64,000 nt of DNA from NCBI GenBank assembly GCA_964486455.1, contig CAZAMP010000023.1:5095-69094 (forward strand), given 5' to 3'. The stretch's first letter is position 1. Each line of letters begins with the position of its first letter. Both the position numbers and the translations under genes were made by a program. The notes beneath the pieces were generated by a model, which searched no databases, was not told the origin of the DNA, and saw nothing but the letters and a program-made list of their open reading frames with translations. Source of the stretch: CAZAMP01 sp964486455. Its GTDB lineage: Bacteria; Eisenbacteria; RBG-16-71-46; CAZAMP01. Of the stretch, positions 45,640 through 54,642 are shown in pieces.

Positions 45640-45837
45640 ATGCCGAATTTCGAGTTCGCCTGCGAGGCCTGCGGGACAAGATTCGACCTGAACCTGCCGA
45701 TATCCAAACGTGACGGCCGGGACGAAGTGTGCCCGAGCTGCGGGGACGACAAGATCGCCCGACAGCTCACCGCCCCTTCGGTCAAAGTATCGTCATCCTC
45801 GACCTCACCCGCGCCACCGTGCGGGGCGTACGGCTGA
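45640..45837 (+). CDS. FmdB-family zinc-ribbon protein
   Basis: This is a 65-residue protein with TGAGGAG upstream of the ATG. Two CxxC pairs ('FACEACGTRFD' and 'VCPSCGDD') form a zinc ribbon, and the Ser-rich C-terminus is typical of FmdB-like putative regulators. The family's role is not established. The stop is followed 55 nt later by pfkA, so the two may be co-transcribed. Confidence 0.88.
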   Translation: MPNFEFACEACGTRFDLNLPISKRDGRDEVCPSCGDDKIARQLTAPSVKVSSSSTSPAPPCGAYG

Positions 45838-45892
45838 CAGGCCAGAACCAGTTGAGCGGTTCGCTCAACCCGACAGACGAGGCAATCAAATC

Positions 45893-46999
45893 ATGGGTCG
45901 GAATTCGACACGCCGCATCGGAATCCTGACCGGGGGTGGGGACTGCCCCGGGCTCAACGCCGTTATCCGCGCCGTCGCCAAGCCGGCGATCATCGATCAC
46001 GGGGCCACCGTCATCGGTATCGAAGACGGGTTCGAAGGACTTGTCGAAGGGAAGATGCACGAGCTTCGGCCGTCGGATGTCTCCGGCATTCTGAACATGG
46101 GCGGCACGATTCTCGGCAGCTCGAACAAGGCCGATCCGTTCCACTACCCAACCCTTTCCCACGACGCGAAGACGGTGATCGTGGACGCGTCTCCGAAGGT
46201 GCTCCGCAACATCAAGGCGTGGGACCTGGATGTCATCGTCGCGATCGGTGGCGACGGCACGATGCACATCTCAAAAGGGCTAATGGATCTCGGGGTCAAC
46301 GTCGTCGGCGTGCCGAAGACCATCGACAACGATCTCGCGGGCACCGACCTTACTTTCGGATTCGATTCCGCGGTTTACGTCGCGACCGAAGCGATCGACC
46401 GCCTTCACACCACCGCCTCGTCACATCACCGGGTCATGGTGATCGAGGTGATGGGCCGCTACGCTGGTTGGATCGCGCTTCACTCCGGTCTTGCCGGAGG
46501 GGCGGACGTCATCCTCATTCCGGAGATCCCGTTCAGCTGGGAAGCTGTCTTCGAGAGAGTCATCCATCGTTCCACGCACGGCAAACGCTTCAGCATCGTC
46601 TGCGTCGCCGAAGGCGCGAAGGCGGCGGGTGAGGACCTCACCGTCAAGGCGACGGATGACCGGCGGACCGACGCGAAGCAGCTCGGCGGAATCGGCGGCC
46701 TCGTCGCCGCGCGGATCCAAGAGGCGACGGAACTCGAGACGCGCGTGACGGTTCTCGGTCATCTTCTGCGCGGGGGATCCCCCACGCCGTTCGACCGCAT
46801 CCTCGCGACGCGTTTCGGCGCGATGGCCTGCGTGCTCACGGCCCAGGGTGAGTACGGTATGATGGCCGCGTTGCGGGGCGACTCGATCACGGCCATTCCG
46901 ATAGCGGATTCAATCGCCAAGCAGCGGCTTGTGCCGATCGATGGTGAGGTCGTGAAGGTTGCCCGCGCCGTCGGCACCTCCTTCGGAGACGGGGATTAG
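45893..46999 (+). CDS. pfkA: 6-phosphofructokinase with mixed ATP/PPi-type residues
   Basis: This is a 368-residue PfkA-family enzyme that phosphorylates fructose 6-phosphate in glycolysis. 'ILTGGGDCPGLNAVIR' is the phosphate-donor loop; 'PKTIDNDLAGTD' holds the catalytic Asp; 'MGRYAGWIALHSG' and 'LGHLLRGGSPTPFDR' bind fructose phosphate. At the donor-specificity positions the protein has Gly123 (GGDGT, as in ATP enzymes) but Lys142 (PKTIDND, as in PPi enzymes, where ATP enzymes have Gly). The donor is therefore uncertain. A strong terminator follows. Confidence 0.93.
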   Translation: MGRNSTRRIGILTGGGDCPGLNAVIRAVAKPAIIDHGATVIGIEDGFEGLVEGKMHELRPSDVSGILNMGGTILGSSNKADPFHYPTLSHDAKTVIVDASPKVLRNIKAWDLDVIVAIGGDGTMHISKGLMDLGVNVVGVPKTIDNDLAGTDLTFGFDSAVYVATEAIDRLHTTASSHHRVMVIEVMGRYAGWIALHSGLAGGADVILIPEIPFSWEAVFERVIHRSTHGKRFSIVCVAEGAKAAGEDLTVKATDDRRTDAKQLGGIGGLVAARIQEATELETRVTVLGHLLRGGSPTPFDRILATRFGAMACVLTAQGEYGMMAALRGDSITAIPIADSIAKQRLVPIDGEVVKVARAVGTSFGDGD

Positions 47000-47044
47000 C
47001 CTCGACACTTCGAGGCATCGACAGCGCTTCTTGATGAAATCGAG

Positions 47045-47072
47045 CGGGCCCGCCACACACGTGACGGGCCCG
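47045..47072. terminator. Bidirectional hairpin between pfkA and the LVIVD protein gene
   Basis: CGGGCCCGCCAC pairs with GTGACGGGCCCG (11 of 12 positions) around a 4-nt loop. It can serve both convergent genes; the T-runs are short. Confidence 0.65.
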
Positions 47073-47126
47073 TTGTCATGACCGAATTGCATGTGCCCCG
47101 GCCGAACCTGCCGCGCCGGGTCGAAT

Positions 47127-49544
47127 CTACCGCGTGACCATCAGCTTGAGGGTTCGCGTCTGTCCGTCCGACTGCAACCGTCCCATGTACAGCCCGGGCG
47201 CGACGAGCTCGCCCGACGTGCTCCGGCCGTCCCACGGAGCGGCGTGGAGGCCGGCGTCTAGAACGCCGTCAACGAGATGTGTCACGAGACGGCCCTGGAT
47301 GTCATAGATGTCCAACACGGCCCGGCCGCGCGACGCCAGCTCGAACCGCAGCGTCGTGGCCGAACCGAACGGGTTGGGGGCCGCCGGCATGAAGTGCGTC
47401 AGACCTACCGCGACTCCGTCCATCGGGACATCCGTCGCGATCGGTTCGCCGAAGACCTGGAAGTCGTCGATGGCCGCTTCCACGATCGAACCGCCGTTCA
47501 GGTCGCTCGCGACGAAGCGGAACTGCACCTGGCTCTTGTCCGTGATGTAGTCCTCGAGGTTGAAGGACAGCTCTTCCCAGAAGTTGCGCGTCTGCGAGAG
47601 CGTCTCCAGGTTGATCCAGCTCGAGCCTCCGTCCTCCGACACGTCGATCACGAAGTCGTCCTCGCCGGGGTTGTTGCCGGCGTCGTTACTGTACCAGCGG
47701 TAGAACGAGACCTTGGGCTGGAGGAGCGTGTTCAGGTTGAATATAGGGCTCAGCAACGTGGTCGTGCCGCCATCCACGTCGGCCTCACCCAGAGAGCCGC
47801 CCGGCGGTCCGTTCCCGGTAACGAACGCGTTCACACCGGGGGCGGCGGTATGATCGTCTTCCGGCTGGACCTGGCCGTTGCCGGTGCCGTTCGGATCGAC
47901 GCGCACCCAGATCCCCGCCGAGGCGTTGTCACCGGCGGCGCCTACCGTCCATCCGTTGTCCGACTCCAGGTCGTCGGCGAAGTACACCGGTAGGAGGAGG
48001 AAGTCGACGGTCGCGATCTCGTTTTCGAAGATGGAGACTTCCATCTGCTCCGGCATGTAGCCGAAGAGCGATGCCTCGCCATCGTACGATCCCGTGGGCA
48101 CGGATCCGAATTCATACTGGCCGAAGAGATCGGTCTGGGTCTCGAGCGGTGTGATCAGCACGCGGACCGTCGCGTCCTCCAGCGGCTCTAGGATGTCGCC
48201 ATCCACCAGGGTTTCGACGATGCCCGAGAGCGAGCCGGCGGCCAACGGATCGAGGGCGACGTCGACGGTCGTTTCGCCGCCCGCCGAGATGTTGACGTTT
48301 TCGGTGTGCGGGTCATAAGCGAACGCGTCGAAGTGGACCTCGTGCGATCCCGGCTCGAGCGTCAGCTGATAGTAGCCCGCGCCGTTGGTGGACGTTGCCT
48401 TGCCGGCCACGGGTACGGTTACGTCGACTCCCTCAACCGGCAGTCCCGTTGACGCATCGGTGACCGTACCGCTGAGCGTGCCGAAGTTCGCCTCGAACTG
48501 AAGGACGTAGAGACCGGTCGAGATGTCGCTCACGTAGACCGCGCCTGACGGGGAGTAGGGATACGCGCCCCACGCGCCGTCGAAACCACTTCCCGTGCCT
48601 GGGTAAGTGTCGTAGTAGCCCACCCTCTCCAGATTGAGCGGGTTGCTCACATCGATGACCTGCAGCCCGGTCTTGTACCAGGCGACGAAGGCGAAGTCGC
48701 CGCGGATGTGCACGTTGTGAATGATGGACGACGGGTCGTCCGGATGCGTGAACTCGCCGACCGACGAAAGGTTGTACGGATCGCTCACGTCGACGACTGT
48801 GATGTGGCCGCCAGAGACCTCGTCCGTCGTGAGGCAGTAGTTGCCGTCGTCGGTGACCCAGGTGTTATGCGTGAAGACGTCGGCCGTCGGTTGTGTGTCG
48901 GTGATGGTGATGGTCGGGAGACTGGAAACGTCGAGTACGATCAGCAGGCCGTCGTAGACCGCCCCACCGTATGCCAGGCCGTCCCGAACGAAGATGTCGT
49001 GAATGTAGTGATCGTCCCACGTGGCAATGACGCTCGGGCTCTCCGGGTTTCCGGTCAGATCGAGCACCACCGTCCCGTTGTCCGTTCCAACGGCATACAA
49101 GTAGCCGGTGTCGGTATCGATGAAGATGTTGTGGCAGGTCGAGAAACCGCCGGCATAGAAGCCCACGTCCGTCGGGTTGAGTGGATCGTTGAGGTTGATG
49201 ATCCGAAGCCCGCTGCCCGTCTCGTTGCTGATGTACGCGTAGCTGCCGTACGTCTTGATATCACGCCAGATGCTCTCGGGGCCTCCGAAGTAGCCGACCG
49301 TGGCCGGGTTCTGCGGGTCGGTGGCGTCGACGAACCATGTGCCGCTGTACTCGCCGACGATGGCGATCTCGGTACCGCCGCTGTCGTATCCCCAGATGTC
49401 CGAATAGGTCGAGTAGCTATCCAGGTGTGAGAGCAACGAGACGTTTTCAGACTGCTGTCCGTGGGCCGGTCCGACGAAGATCGCGAACGCCGCGAACAGA
49501 CAAACAGAGAAACAGGCCACATTGCAGTGACTGCGGATCTTCAT
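47127..49544 (-). CDS. Secreted 'choice-of-anchor B' LVIVD-repeat protein with FlgD-like tail
   Basis: This is an 805-residue secreted protein with GGAGG 10 nt before the ATG and a signal peptide ('CLFAAFAIFVGPAHGQ'). Residues 35-385 are LVIVD repeats ('SGTWFVDATDPQNPATVGYF', 'TGLQVIDVSNPLNLERVGYY'), the choice-of-anchor B beta-propeller. Then come two carboxypeptidase-regulatory-like domains ('GTVTDASTGLPVEGVDVTVP', about 390-550), a jelly-roll domain, and a C-terminal FlgD-like domain ('AAPNPFGSATTLRFELASRG' to 'LKLMVTR'). It is probably anchored to or released from the outer surface; the ligand is unknown. Confidence 0.85.
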   Translation of the reverse strand: MKIRSHCNVACFSVCLFAAFAIFVGPAHGQQSENVSLLSHLDSYSTYSDIWGYDSGGTEIAIVGEYSGTWFVDATDPQNPATVGYFGGPESIWRDIKTYGSYAYISNETGSGLRIINLNDPLNPTDVGFYAGGFSTCHNIFIDTDTGYLYAVGTDNGTVVLDLTGNPESPSVIATWDDHYIHDIFVRDGLAYGGAVYDGLLIVLDVSSLPTITITDTQPTADVFTHNTWVTDDGNYCLTTDEVSGGHITVVDVSDPYNLSSVGEFTHPDDPSSIIHNVHIRGDFAFVAWYKTGLQVIDVSNPLNLERVGYYDTYPGTGSGFDGAWGAYPYSPSGAVYVSDISTGLYVLQFEANFGTLSGTVTDASTGLPVEGVDVTVPVAGKATSTNGAGYYQLTLEPGSHEVHFDAFAYDPHTENVNISAGGETTVDVALDPLAAGSLSGIVETLVDGDILEPLEDATVRVLITPLETQTDLFGQYEFGSVPTGSYDGEASLFGYMPEQMEVSIFENEIATVDFLLLPVYFADDLESDNGWTVGAAGDNASAGIWVRVDPNGTGNGQVQPEDDHTAAPGVNAFVTGNGPPGGSLGEADVDGGTTTLLSPIFNLNTLLQPKVSFYRWYSNDAGNNPGEDDFVIDVSEDGGSSWINLETLSQTRNFWEELSFNLEDYITDKSQVQFRFVASDLNGGSIVEAAIDDFQVFGEPIATDVPMDGVAVGLTHFMPAAPNPFGSATTLRFELASRGRAVLDIYDIQGRLVTHLVDGVLDAGLHAAPWDGRSTSGELVAPGLYMGRLQSDGQTRTLKLMVTR

Positions 49545-49920
49545 GATGCTGGATCCTCCGCTATTGAGAGAAAGGTTTGCCCTGAAACGAGGTGTGCGGG
49601 ACAGGCACCAGCCGCGCCCCGGCTCCGACCGGTGGGGGGGTTGATCGAAGCAACTAGAGGAAGTATATCAGGGAGTAAGTGGCACTATCTAGGCTTTCTT
49701 GTTGTATTGCAACAGTTTACAAGTTTTTGATTAGAAGCCTGGATTTGGATTCTGGTCCAAGGGAACGTTCCCGGGGGGCAAAGCGGGGGTGGAGAATCCG
49801 CGGTTGGCGGCCTACCCCGGCGATGCTCTCAGCATTTGCCATCGGCACGCCGGCGCGTAAGAATGGCCGTGCGCGACGGATGCCGGATAGCCGAGTGCGA
49901 ATGGCCCGGGAGGTTTTCCC
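49545..49920. other. Intergenic region with AT-rich island
   Basis: About 375 bases upstream of both flanking genes (divergent). A short AT-rich stretch (49660-49735) stands out from the GC-rich surroundings and probably holds promoters. TGGCAC-TATCT-AGGCT at 49680-49695 has GG-N10-GC spacing but a poor -12 element and no inverted repeat at 114 nt upstream, so I do not call it a sigma-54 promoter. Confidence 0.45.
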
Positions 49921-51387
49921 CTGATCAGGTTCCTCACGGAAATCAATCGACGTCGGAAGGAGATCCGGCAGCTCTTCGAATCCCAGATCTGGGATCAGGA
50001 CATTTCCGAGATGGCGTGGATGCGCGCCTTTCTCTTCCGGCAGCTCCGTGTCGGCGTCGTTCTGATCAAGGGATGTGTTCGCGGTCGGCTCGCGCTCCGC
50101 GCGTCGGCGATGACGTTCACGACGCTGCTGACCATCGTTCCTATCCTCATCCTCGCGCTGTCCATCATTCATGCCGCCGGCGGCTTCGTCGGGCTCGAGG
50201 GTCGTCTCGAATCGGTCATCATGGACGTCATCGATCCCGGACGGCAGGAAGAGGTCCGTCTCTGGTTGACCGGGTTCTTCCAGAACATTCGGAGCGGGGC
50301 CTACAGCGGGCTATCGATCGTCGTGCTCCTTCTCGGCGCGTTGGGACTCCTCGGATCGGTGGAGGGCGCATTCAACGACGTGTGGGAAGTGCATCGCGGC
50401 CGAAGCCTCTTCCAGAAGTTCTCCACCTACACGACCCTGATCGTCTTCGGACCGATCCTGGCCGGTTTGTCGTTGTCGATGACGGCGAGTCTCCAGACCT
50501 CGGACATGTGGGACAGGCTCAGTGCGTCCGTTCCGCTGGTTTCGCCGCTGGTTTCGCTGCTGTTCAAGATCATTCCGGTCTTCATCACCGGGCTTGCGTT
50601 CACGATTCTCTACATGGTCATGCCGAACGTCCGCGTCCGGCTCCGCGCCGCGCTTCCCGCGGGGATCGCCGCCGGTGTGATCTGGGAATTCACGAAGTGG
50701 GGCTATGCGTTCTACCTCGGATGGGCCACGCACATCGGCACGCTCTACGGATCGCTTGCGGCGTTTCCGCTCTTTCTCATCTGGATCTATCTCTCGTGGA
50801 TCGTGGTGCTTTTCGGCGCGCATCTGACGTTCGCCCAGGAAGCCGCGGACGACATCCGGATCGAGGAGGACGTTGCCCACGCCAGTCTCCTGGATCGCAT
50901 GCGTGCGGCGCTTCACATCATGGTGAGCGCGGCCGCCTGTCACCGCGCGGGCGATGCGCCGCCTGACGTTGTCGGTCTTGCCCACTGGTTGGGACTTCCG
51001 CTTCGATTGCTCCGGACCGCGGCCGAAACGCTCATCGCCGGCGGGCTTCTCCATCAGGTGACGAGCCACCCGAGGGACTGGGCGCTGGTTCCCGCCCGGG
51101 AGCTGGATCGAATCACGTTGATGGATATCTGGCGCTGTTTCACGGAGGCCCAGCAGAGCGACAGGGATAGGGGTACGCCTCTCACGGCGCATCAGCCGGA
51201 CGCGGAGGAAGAGCCTGCGCAGATCGAGGTCGAATCGTTGATCGATCAGATGTACACGAATCTCGAGGCGTCGTGGGGCAGGACGACGCTCGCGGAGATT
51301 CTGACGCGGCTCTCCGAGGATTCGACCGAGACGATCCGCATGCGATCGCGGGCGGATGTTCATCCGTTTCCGAAGAAGACACCGTAG
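49921..51387 (+). CDS. YihY/BrkB-family inner-membrane protein, probable CTG start
   Basis: This is a polytopic protein of the YihY/UPF0761 (former 'RNase BN') family, with six helices from about residue 60 to 290. 'LALRASAMTFTTLLTIVPIL' and 'VWEVHRGRSLFQKFSTYT' are family landmarks, and 'FPLFLIWIYLSWIVVLFGAHL' ends the membrane part. A 180-residue cytoplasmic C-terminal region is winged-helix-like. The first ATG is at 50011, but the frame upstream is clearly coding (RFLTEINRRRKEIRQLFESQ, as family N-termini). GGGAGG sits 8 nt before a CTG at 49921, with no ATG, GTG or TTG between there and the in-frame stop at 49888. I therefore place the start at CTG 49921 (488 residues). Role: transport or envelope function, unknown. 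Confidence 0.8.
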   Translation: MIRFLTEINRRRKEIRQLFESQIWDQDISEMAWMRAFLFRQLRVGVVLIKGCVRGRLALRASAMTFTTLLTIVPILILALSIIHAAGGFVGLEGRLESVIMDVIDPGRQEEVRLWLTGFFQNIRSGAYSGLSIVVLLLGALGLLGSVEGAFNDVWEVHRGRSLFQKFSTYTTLIVFGPILAGLSLSMTASLQTSDMWDRLSASVPLVSPLVSLLFKIIPVFITGLAFTILYMVMPNVRVRLRAALPAGIAAGVIWEFTKWGYAFYLGWATHIGTLYGSLAAFPLFLIWIYLSWIVVLFGAHLTFAQEAADDIRIEEDVAHASLLDRMRAALHIMVSAAACHRAGDAPPDVVGLAHWLGLPLRLLRTAAETLIAGGLLHQVTSHPRDWALVPARELDRITLMDIWRCFTEAQQSDRDRGTPLTAHQPDAEEEPAQIEVESLIDQMYTNLEASWGRTTLAEILTRLSEDSTETIRMRSRADVHPFPKKTP

Positions 51388-51536
51388 TCGCTTCCATGCC
51401 GGCGTGGTTCGTATCGCTCCATGGTGGCGTGTGATACGATGGTCGGACCGAGCCGCACGGGCATCGCGACACACCTTGGGCCTGGCACCCCGCACGCAAG
51501 CTGCGACCCGTGAGTCCTGCGAAACGAGCGCAGCCC

Positions 51537-54500
51537 ATGAACGATTTCGAGAGTAGGGAATCACACGCGTTGAATCGATCCGTCGCGCGCTGCGTGGCGG
51601 CGCTTCTCTTCCTCCTCGCGACCGCTGTCCTGACCACGACTTCGTCCGCGGAGACGGAGAGCGATTCGCGTCCAACCGCACCGGCACGTGTGACCGAACG
51701 GACGCTCTACGGCGAGACGATCTCGTGCGGGCAGCCCGCCCGCGGACGCATCTTCTGGGGGCCGCTCGTCGGATATCGATTCGACGGTGATGAGCTCGCC
51801 ACACACGTCGCCGTCGGCCTGAATGGCGAATTATCGCTTCCTCATTTCGGTCTCCTGGATCTCACGCTCGAGCCGACGGTCGGACAGGTGGGAAGCGAAA
51901 TCGATGGAGGGATCGGCGCCTATTTGAAGGTGCCCCGCGTCCGCATGGGCGTGGACTACAACTTCCGCGAGCATGAACCGCGGCTCAAGCTTTCCGCGCA
52001 CTTCTCCGTTCGTCGCTCCGGACTGCTTCGGCAGGGCGATCGGATTCGGATCGATTACATACCGGCCACACAAACGGTTCAGCTCGGGCTTCTGCTCAAG
52101 ATGCCGTGGCATCGATATCGGCGGACACGCCCGGTCGACACGCATGCTCCAACGCCGCGACCGCGGTTCGCGCGGGCGCGGACGATCAAGCCCGATGCCG
52201 TGCCGCCCCCCGAGATCCCGGCCGAGCTCATTGCTCGGATCGACGAGAGCATGGAGTGGATCGAGCTCCTGACGACCCCGAGCGTCGTGATGGGCAGCAT
52301 CGACTCCAAAGGAGCGCGCAGGGAGCTCGACCGTTTGACCGGACGTCTGCGCGCGCACCTGGGGAAGAAGGGCCACTCGCTGCCCGAAGAGGACGTTGCG
52401 TATCATGATGGGCTGGTGCTGGCGTTCACGGTGATCGCGGGCGGGAAGGCCGACGCCGGCGCGGCGCTCGCGCGGGTCGCGAGGAACGTGCTTCTCGAGG
52501 AACTGCTGCTTCCGTTCGACCGTCATCTCGGTCGCCGGAAGCGCTCCTCGTTGCTGAACGGTCTCATGGAGAATGCGCGCGGCGAGTTCTCTGAGCGGCT
52601 GGAACGGGACATCCGCCGGACCGACGATGAACGGCGCGCGGCCGCCGGGCTCTTCGAACATCTTCTCGACAACGTCGAGCGCGCGGCGAAGGCGGCGAAG
52701 AAACGATGGCGCGACTCGCGACTCGTCTGGCTTCCGTTGATCTACGGATTGAGTCCCACCGAGCGCGACACGCAATCGGAGCTGAACGCGATCATCTCAT
52801 CGATTACCGGTCGGGAGTTCGCGCACGCCAATCGGGTTCGATACCTTCTAAACGACCAGTTCTACTCCGCGTTCAAGAAGATGATCCTCGACACGGAGTA
52901 CTATCATGTTCTCGTGATCCATGATTTTCGGGACCGAAGCTCTGACAAGCAACCCGATCTCCTGGGCTGGGAAATCGCACTCGACGGCTATCTGGACGCC
53001 TTCATCGCCGCGATCGAGGAGATCGATCGTGAAGAGCGCGACGTCCTGCCCGAGTTCATGATCTTTCTGGATCAGCACTACTACGAGCTGAACGAGTCCC
53101 GCCGAATCATCTCGTTTCTCGAGCGAATGTTCGACCCGGGGAAGATCGAGCTGGAAGACATGCGTCTCGAGGTGAAAGCGCACGCGCATCACGAGCGGCT
53201 TCGAGGCGCGATCGCGCGGTCACCGATCTTCGGCGTCAAGGGCGACGCCGAGCTCCGGCGACTCTTCAAGGTGCACGTCAACATCACCCACCCGCATGAC
53301 CCGACGTTCACCGATGACTGGCTCATGCGCGACCATCGGAAGATGGCGTTCCACGACGTCTTCGAGGAGGATCCGTCGCTGGGCGAGGCGATCTATGCCG
53401 GCCTCGGCGTGGGTGAGGCGTACGTCGGGCCTCATTGGGACGATCGGAGCTTGATGGTTCAAGGTGACGATCTGGTGCGGATCAAGACGGCGGCCCGTGA
53501 GCTGTTTCTGAGTCAAGGCTACAGCGAGTCCGAGGTGCCGTACTATCTGCGTGCCGGCGAGTTCTCGTCTCAACACGTCGCGCGCGTCGACGCGTTGCGC
53601 GCTGAAGGCTGGAACGCTTCGGTGCTCTCGGTGATGAACGACACCGGGTACGGGCGGAAGGAAGCGACGGTTCTCAAAGCGGCGATCTACAGCCTCATGC
53701 CCGCAGGATCCTTGCTCCTGACCCCCGACTCGCTCTGGGCCAGTGACTTCTGGGCGGGGATGATGGCCGGCGCCGCGCTTCGCGGTTGTCATGTCTTTGC
53801 TATCGCGCCCGCGGCGAAGTTCGCGCCGAGTGGCGCCCGCCTCACGCTCGAGCTCATCCACGACACGCTGGGGGCGATGATGCTCATGGCCGAGCGGCTG
53901 CGCGATGAAATCGAGGCCGTAGGCGGAAGCCTCAGGGTCGGTCTGTACACGTACGACGACGACGTGTGCAACGTGCGCGACCGCATCGGCGCATATCTAT
54001 CCGGCGTGGCGCAGCCGACATATCCGCGTCACGGTCTCCGTTTCTCACTCGACGCGATGAAGCGTCTCGAGACCGAACGGGAGCAACTGGCCTCCGAGTA
54101 CGATGGTCCCGTTCATCTCGCCAAGCCGGCGGATCGCGACCTTCCGCGCCTTCACATGAAGGCCCAGTTCTTCGCCACGGATAGCGCACTTGACGTCATG
54201 AACCGTCCCGAATGGACGGACGTGCTCCTCGCCTATCTCGACACGCGCCGACGGGAGACGAGTGAGCGCTCCGAGCGAGGGGGCGGCATCACGCGATCGG
54301 TGCTCGAGGCCTTGCGGCTCCCTCAGAGCGGTGGTGACGGCGTGATGACGTTCGCGACCGTCGGCTCTCACAATCAGGACCGCCGGAGCATGTTTCTCGA
54401 CGGCGAAGCGCTCGTGGCGATCGCCGGACACGACGCGCTCATCACGCTCATCGACTTCACTTTCATGATGGGGGAGGCGACGTGGCCGCAAGACCTGACG

Positions 54501-54575
54501 GAGCTCGCGCGACACTATCCGCCGAAGAGCGGCTTCTGGCGCCGCATGGCGCGGTGGCTGCGTGACCTGATCTAG
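51537..54575 (+). CDS. Phospholipase D-like protein with N-terminal barrel-like domain
   Basis: This is a 1012-residue exported protein from ATG 51537 (a GTG at 51510 is possible). The signal peptide ends near 'TTTSSAETE'. Residues about 45-185 have alternating hydrophobic strands ('GPLVGYRFDGDELATHVAVG', 'MGVDYNFREHEPRLKLSAHF') resembling an outer-membrane barrel. A helical region follows. The C-terminal half has two PLD motifs: HRKMAFHD (HxKx4D, His600, Lys602, Asp607) and HMKAQFFATD (His873, Lys875; Asp two residues late), followed by GSHNQDRRS, the GSxNxDxRS signature. Predicted activity is phosphodiester transfer or hydrolysis on lipids at the outer membrane. The altered second Asp spacing leaves activity uncertain. 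Confidence 0.72.
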   Translation: MNDFESRESHALNRSVARCVAALLFLLATAVLTTTSSAETESDSRPTAPARVTERTLYGETISCGQPARGRIFWGPLVGYRFDGDELATHVAVGLNGELSLPHFGLLDLTLEPTVGQVGSEIDGGIGAYLKVPRVRMGVDYNFREHEPRLKLSAHFSVRRSGLLRQGDRIRIDYIPATQTVQLGLLLKMPWHRYRRTRPVDTHAPTPRPRFARARTIKPDAVPPPEIPAELIARIDESMEWIELLTTPSVVMGSIDSKGARRELDRLTGRLRAHLGKKGHSLPEEDVAYHDGLVLAFTVIAGGKADAGAALARVARNVLLEELLLPFDRHLGRRKRSSLLNGLMENARGEFSERLERDIRRTDDERRAAAGLFEHLLDNVERAAKAAKKRWRDSRLVWLPLIYGLSPTERDTQSELNAIISSITGREFAHANRVRYLLNDQFYSAFKKMILDTEYYHVLVIHDFRDRSSDKQPDLLGWEIALDGYLDAFIAAIEEIDREERDVLPEFMIFLDQHYYELNESRRIISFLERMFDPGKIELEDMRLEVKAHAHHERLRGAIARSPIFGVKGDAELRRLFKVHVNITHPHDPTFTDDWLMRDHRKMAFHDVFEEDPSLGEAIYAGLGVGEAYVGPHWDDRSLMVQGDDLVRIKTAARELFLSQGYSESEVPYYLRAGEFSSQHVARVDALRAEGWNASVLSVMNDTGYGRKEATVLKAAIYSLMPAGSLLLTPDSLWASDFWAGMMAGAALRGCHVFAIAPAAKFAPSGARLTLELIHDTLGAMMLMAERLRDEIEAVGGSLRVGLYTYDDDVCNVRDRIGAYLSGVAQPTYPRHGLRFSLDAMKRLETEREQLASEYDGPVHLAKPADRDLPRLHMKAQFFATDSALDVMNRPEWTDVLLAYLDTRRRETSERSERGGGITRSVLEALRLPQSGGDGVMTFATVGSHNQDRRSMFLDGEALVAIAGHDALITLIDFTFMMGEATWPQDLTELARHYPPKSGFWRRMARWLRDLI

Positions 54576-54642
54576 CCTTCCCGCGGCGCCTCAGGCGCGC
54601 GATATGCGAGGGAAGCAGTACGCACTTCACATGGAGGTCGTC

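Noticed and set aside
44022..45785. 587-codon antisense frame opposite the kinase-TPR gene
   Set aside because: No signal, domain or ribosome-binding site; it lies over an unmistakable TPR-coding region.
49680..49695. TGGCAC-N5-AGGCT upstream of the YihY gene as a sigma-54 promoter
   Set aside because: The -12 element is poor and the inverted repeat found in the array is not present at the corresponding distance.
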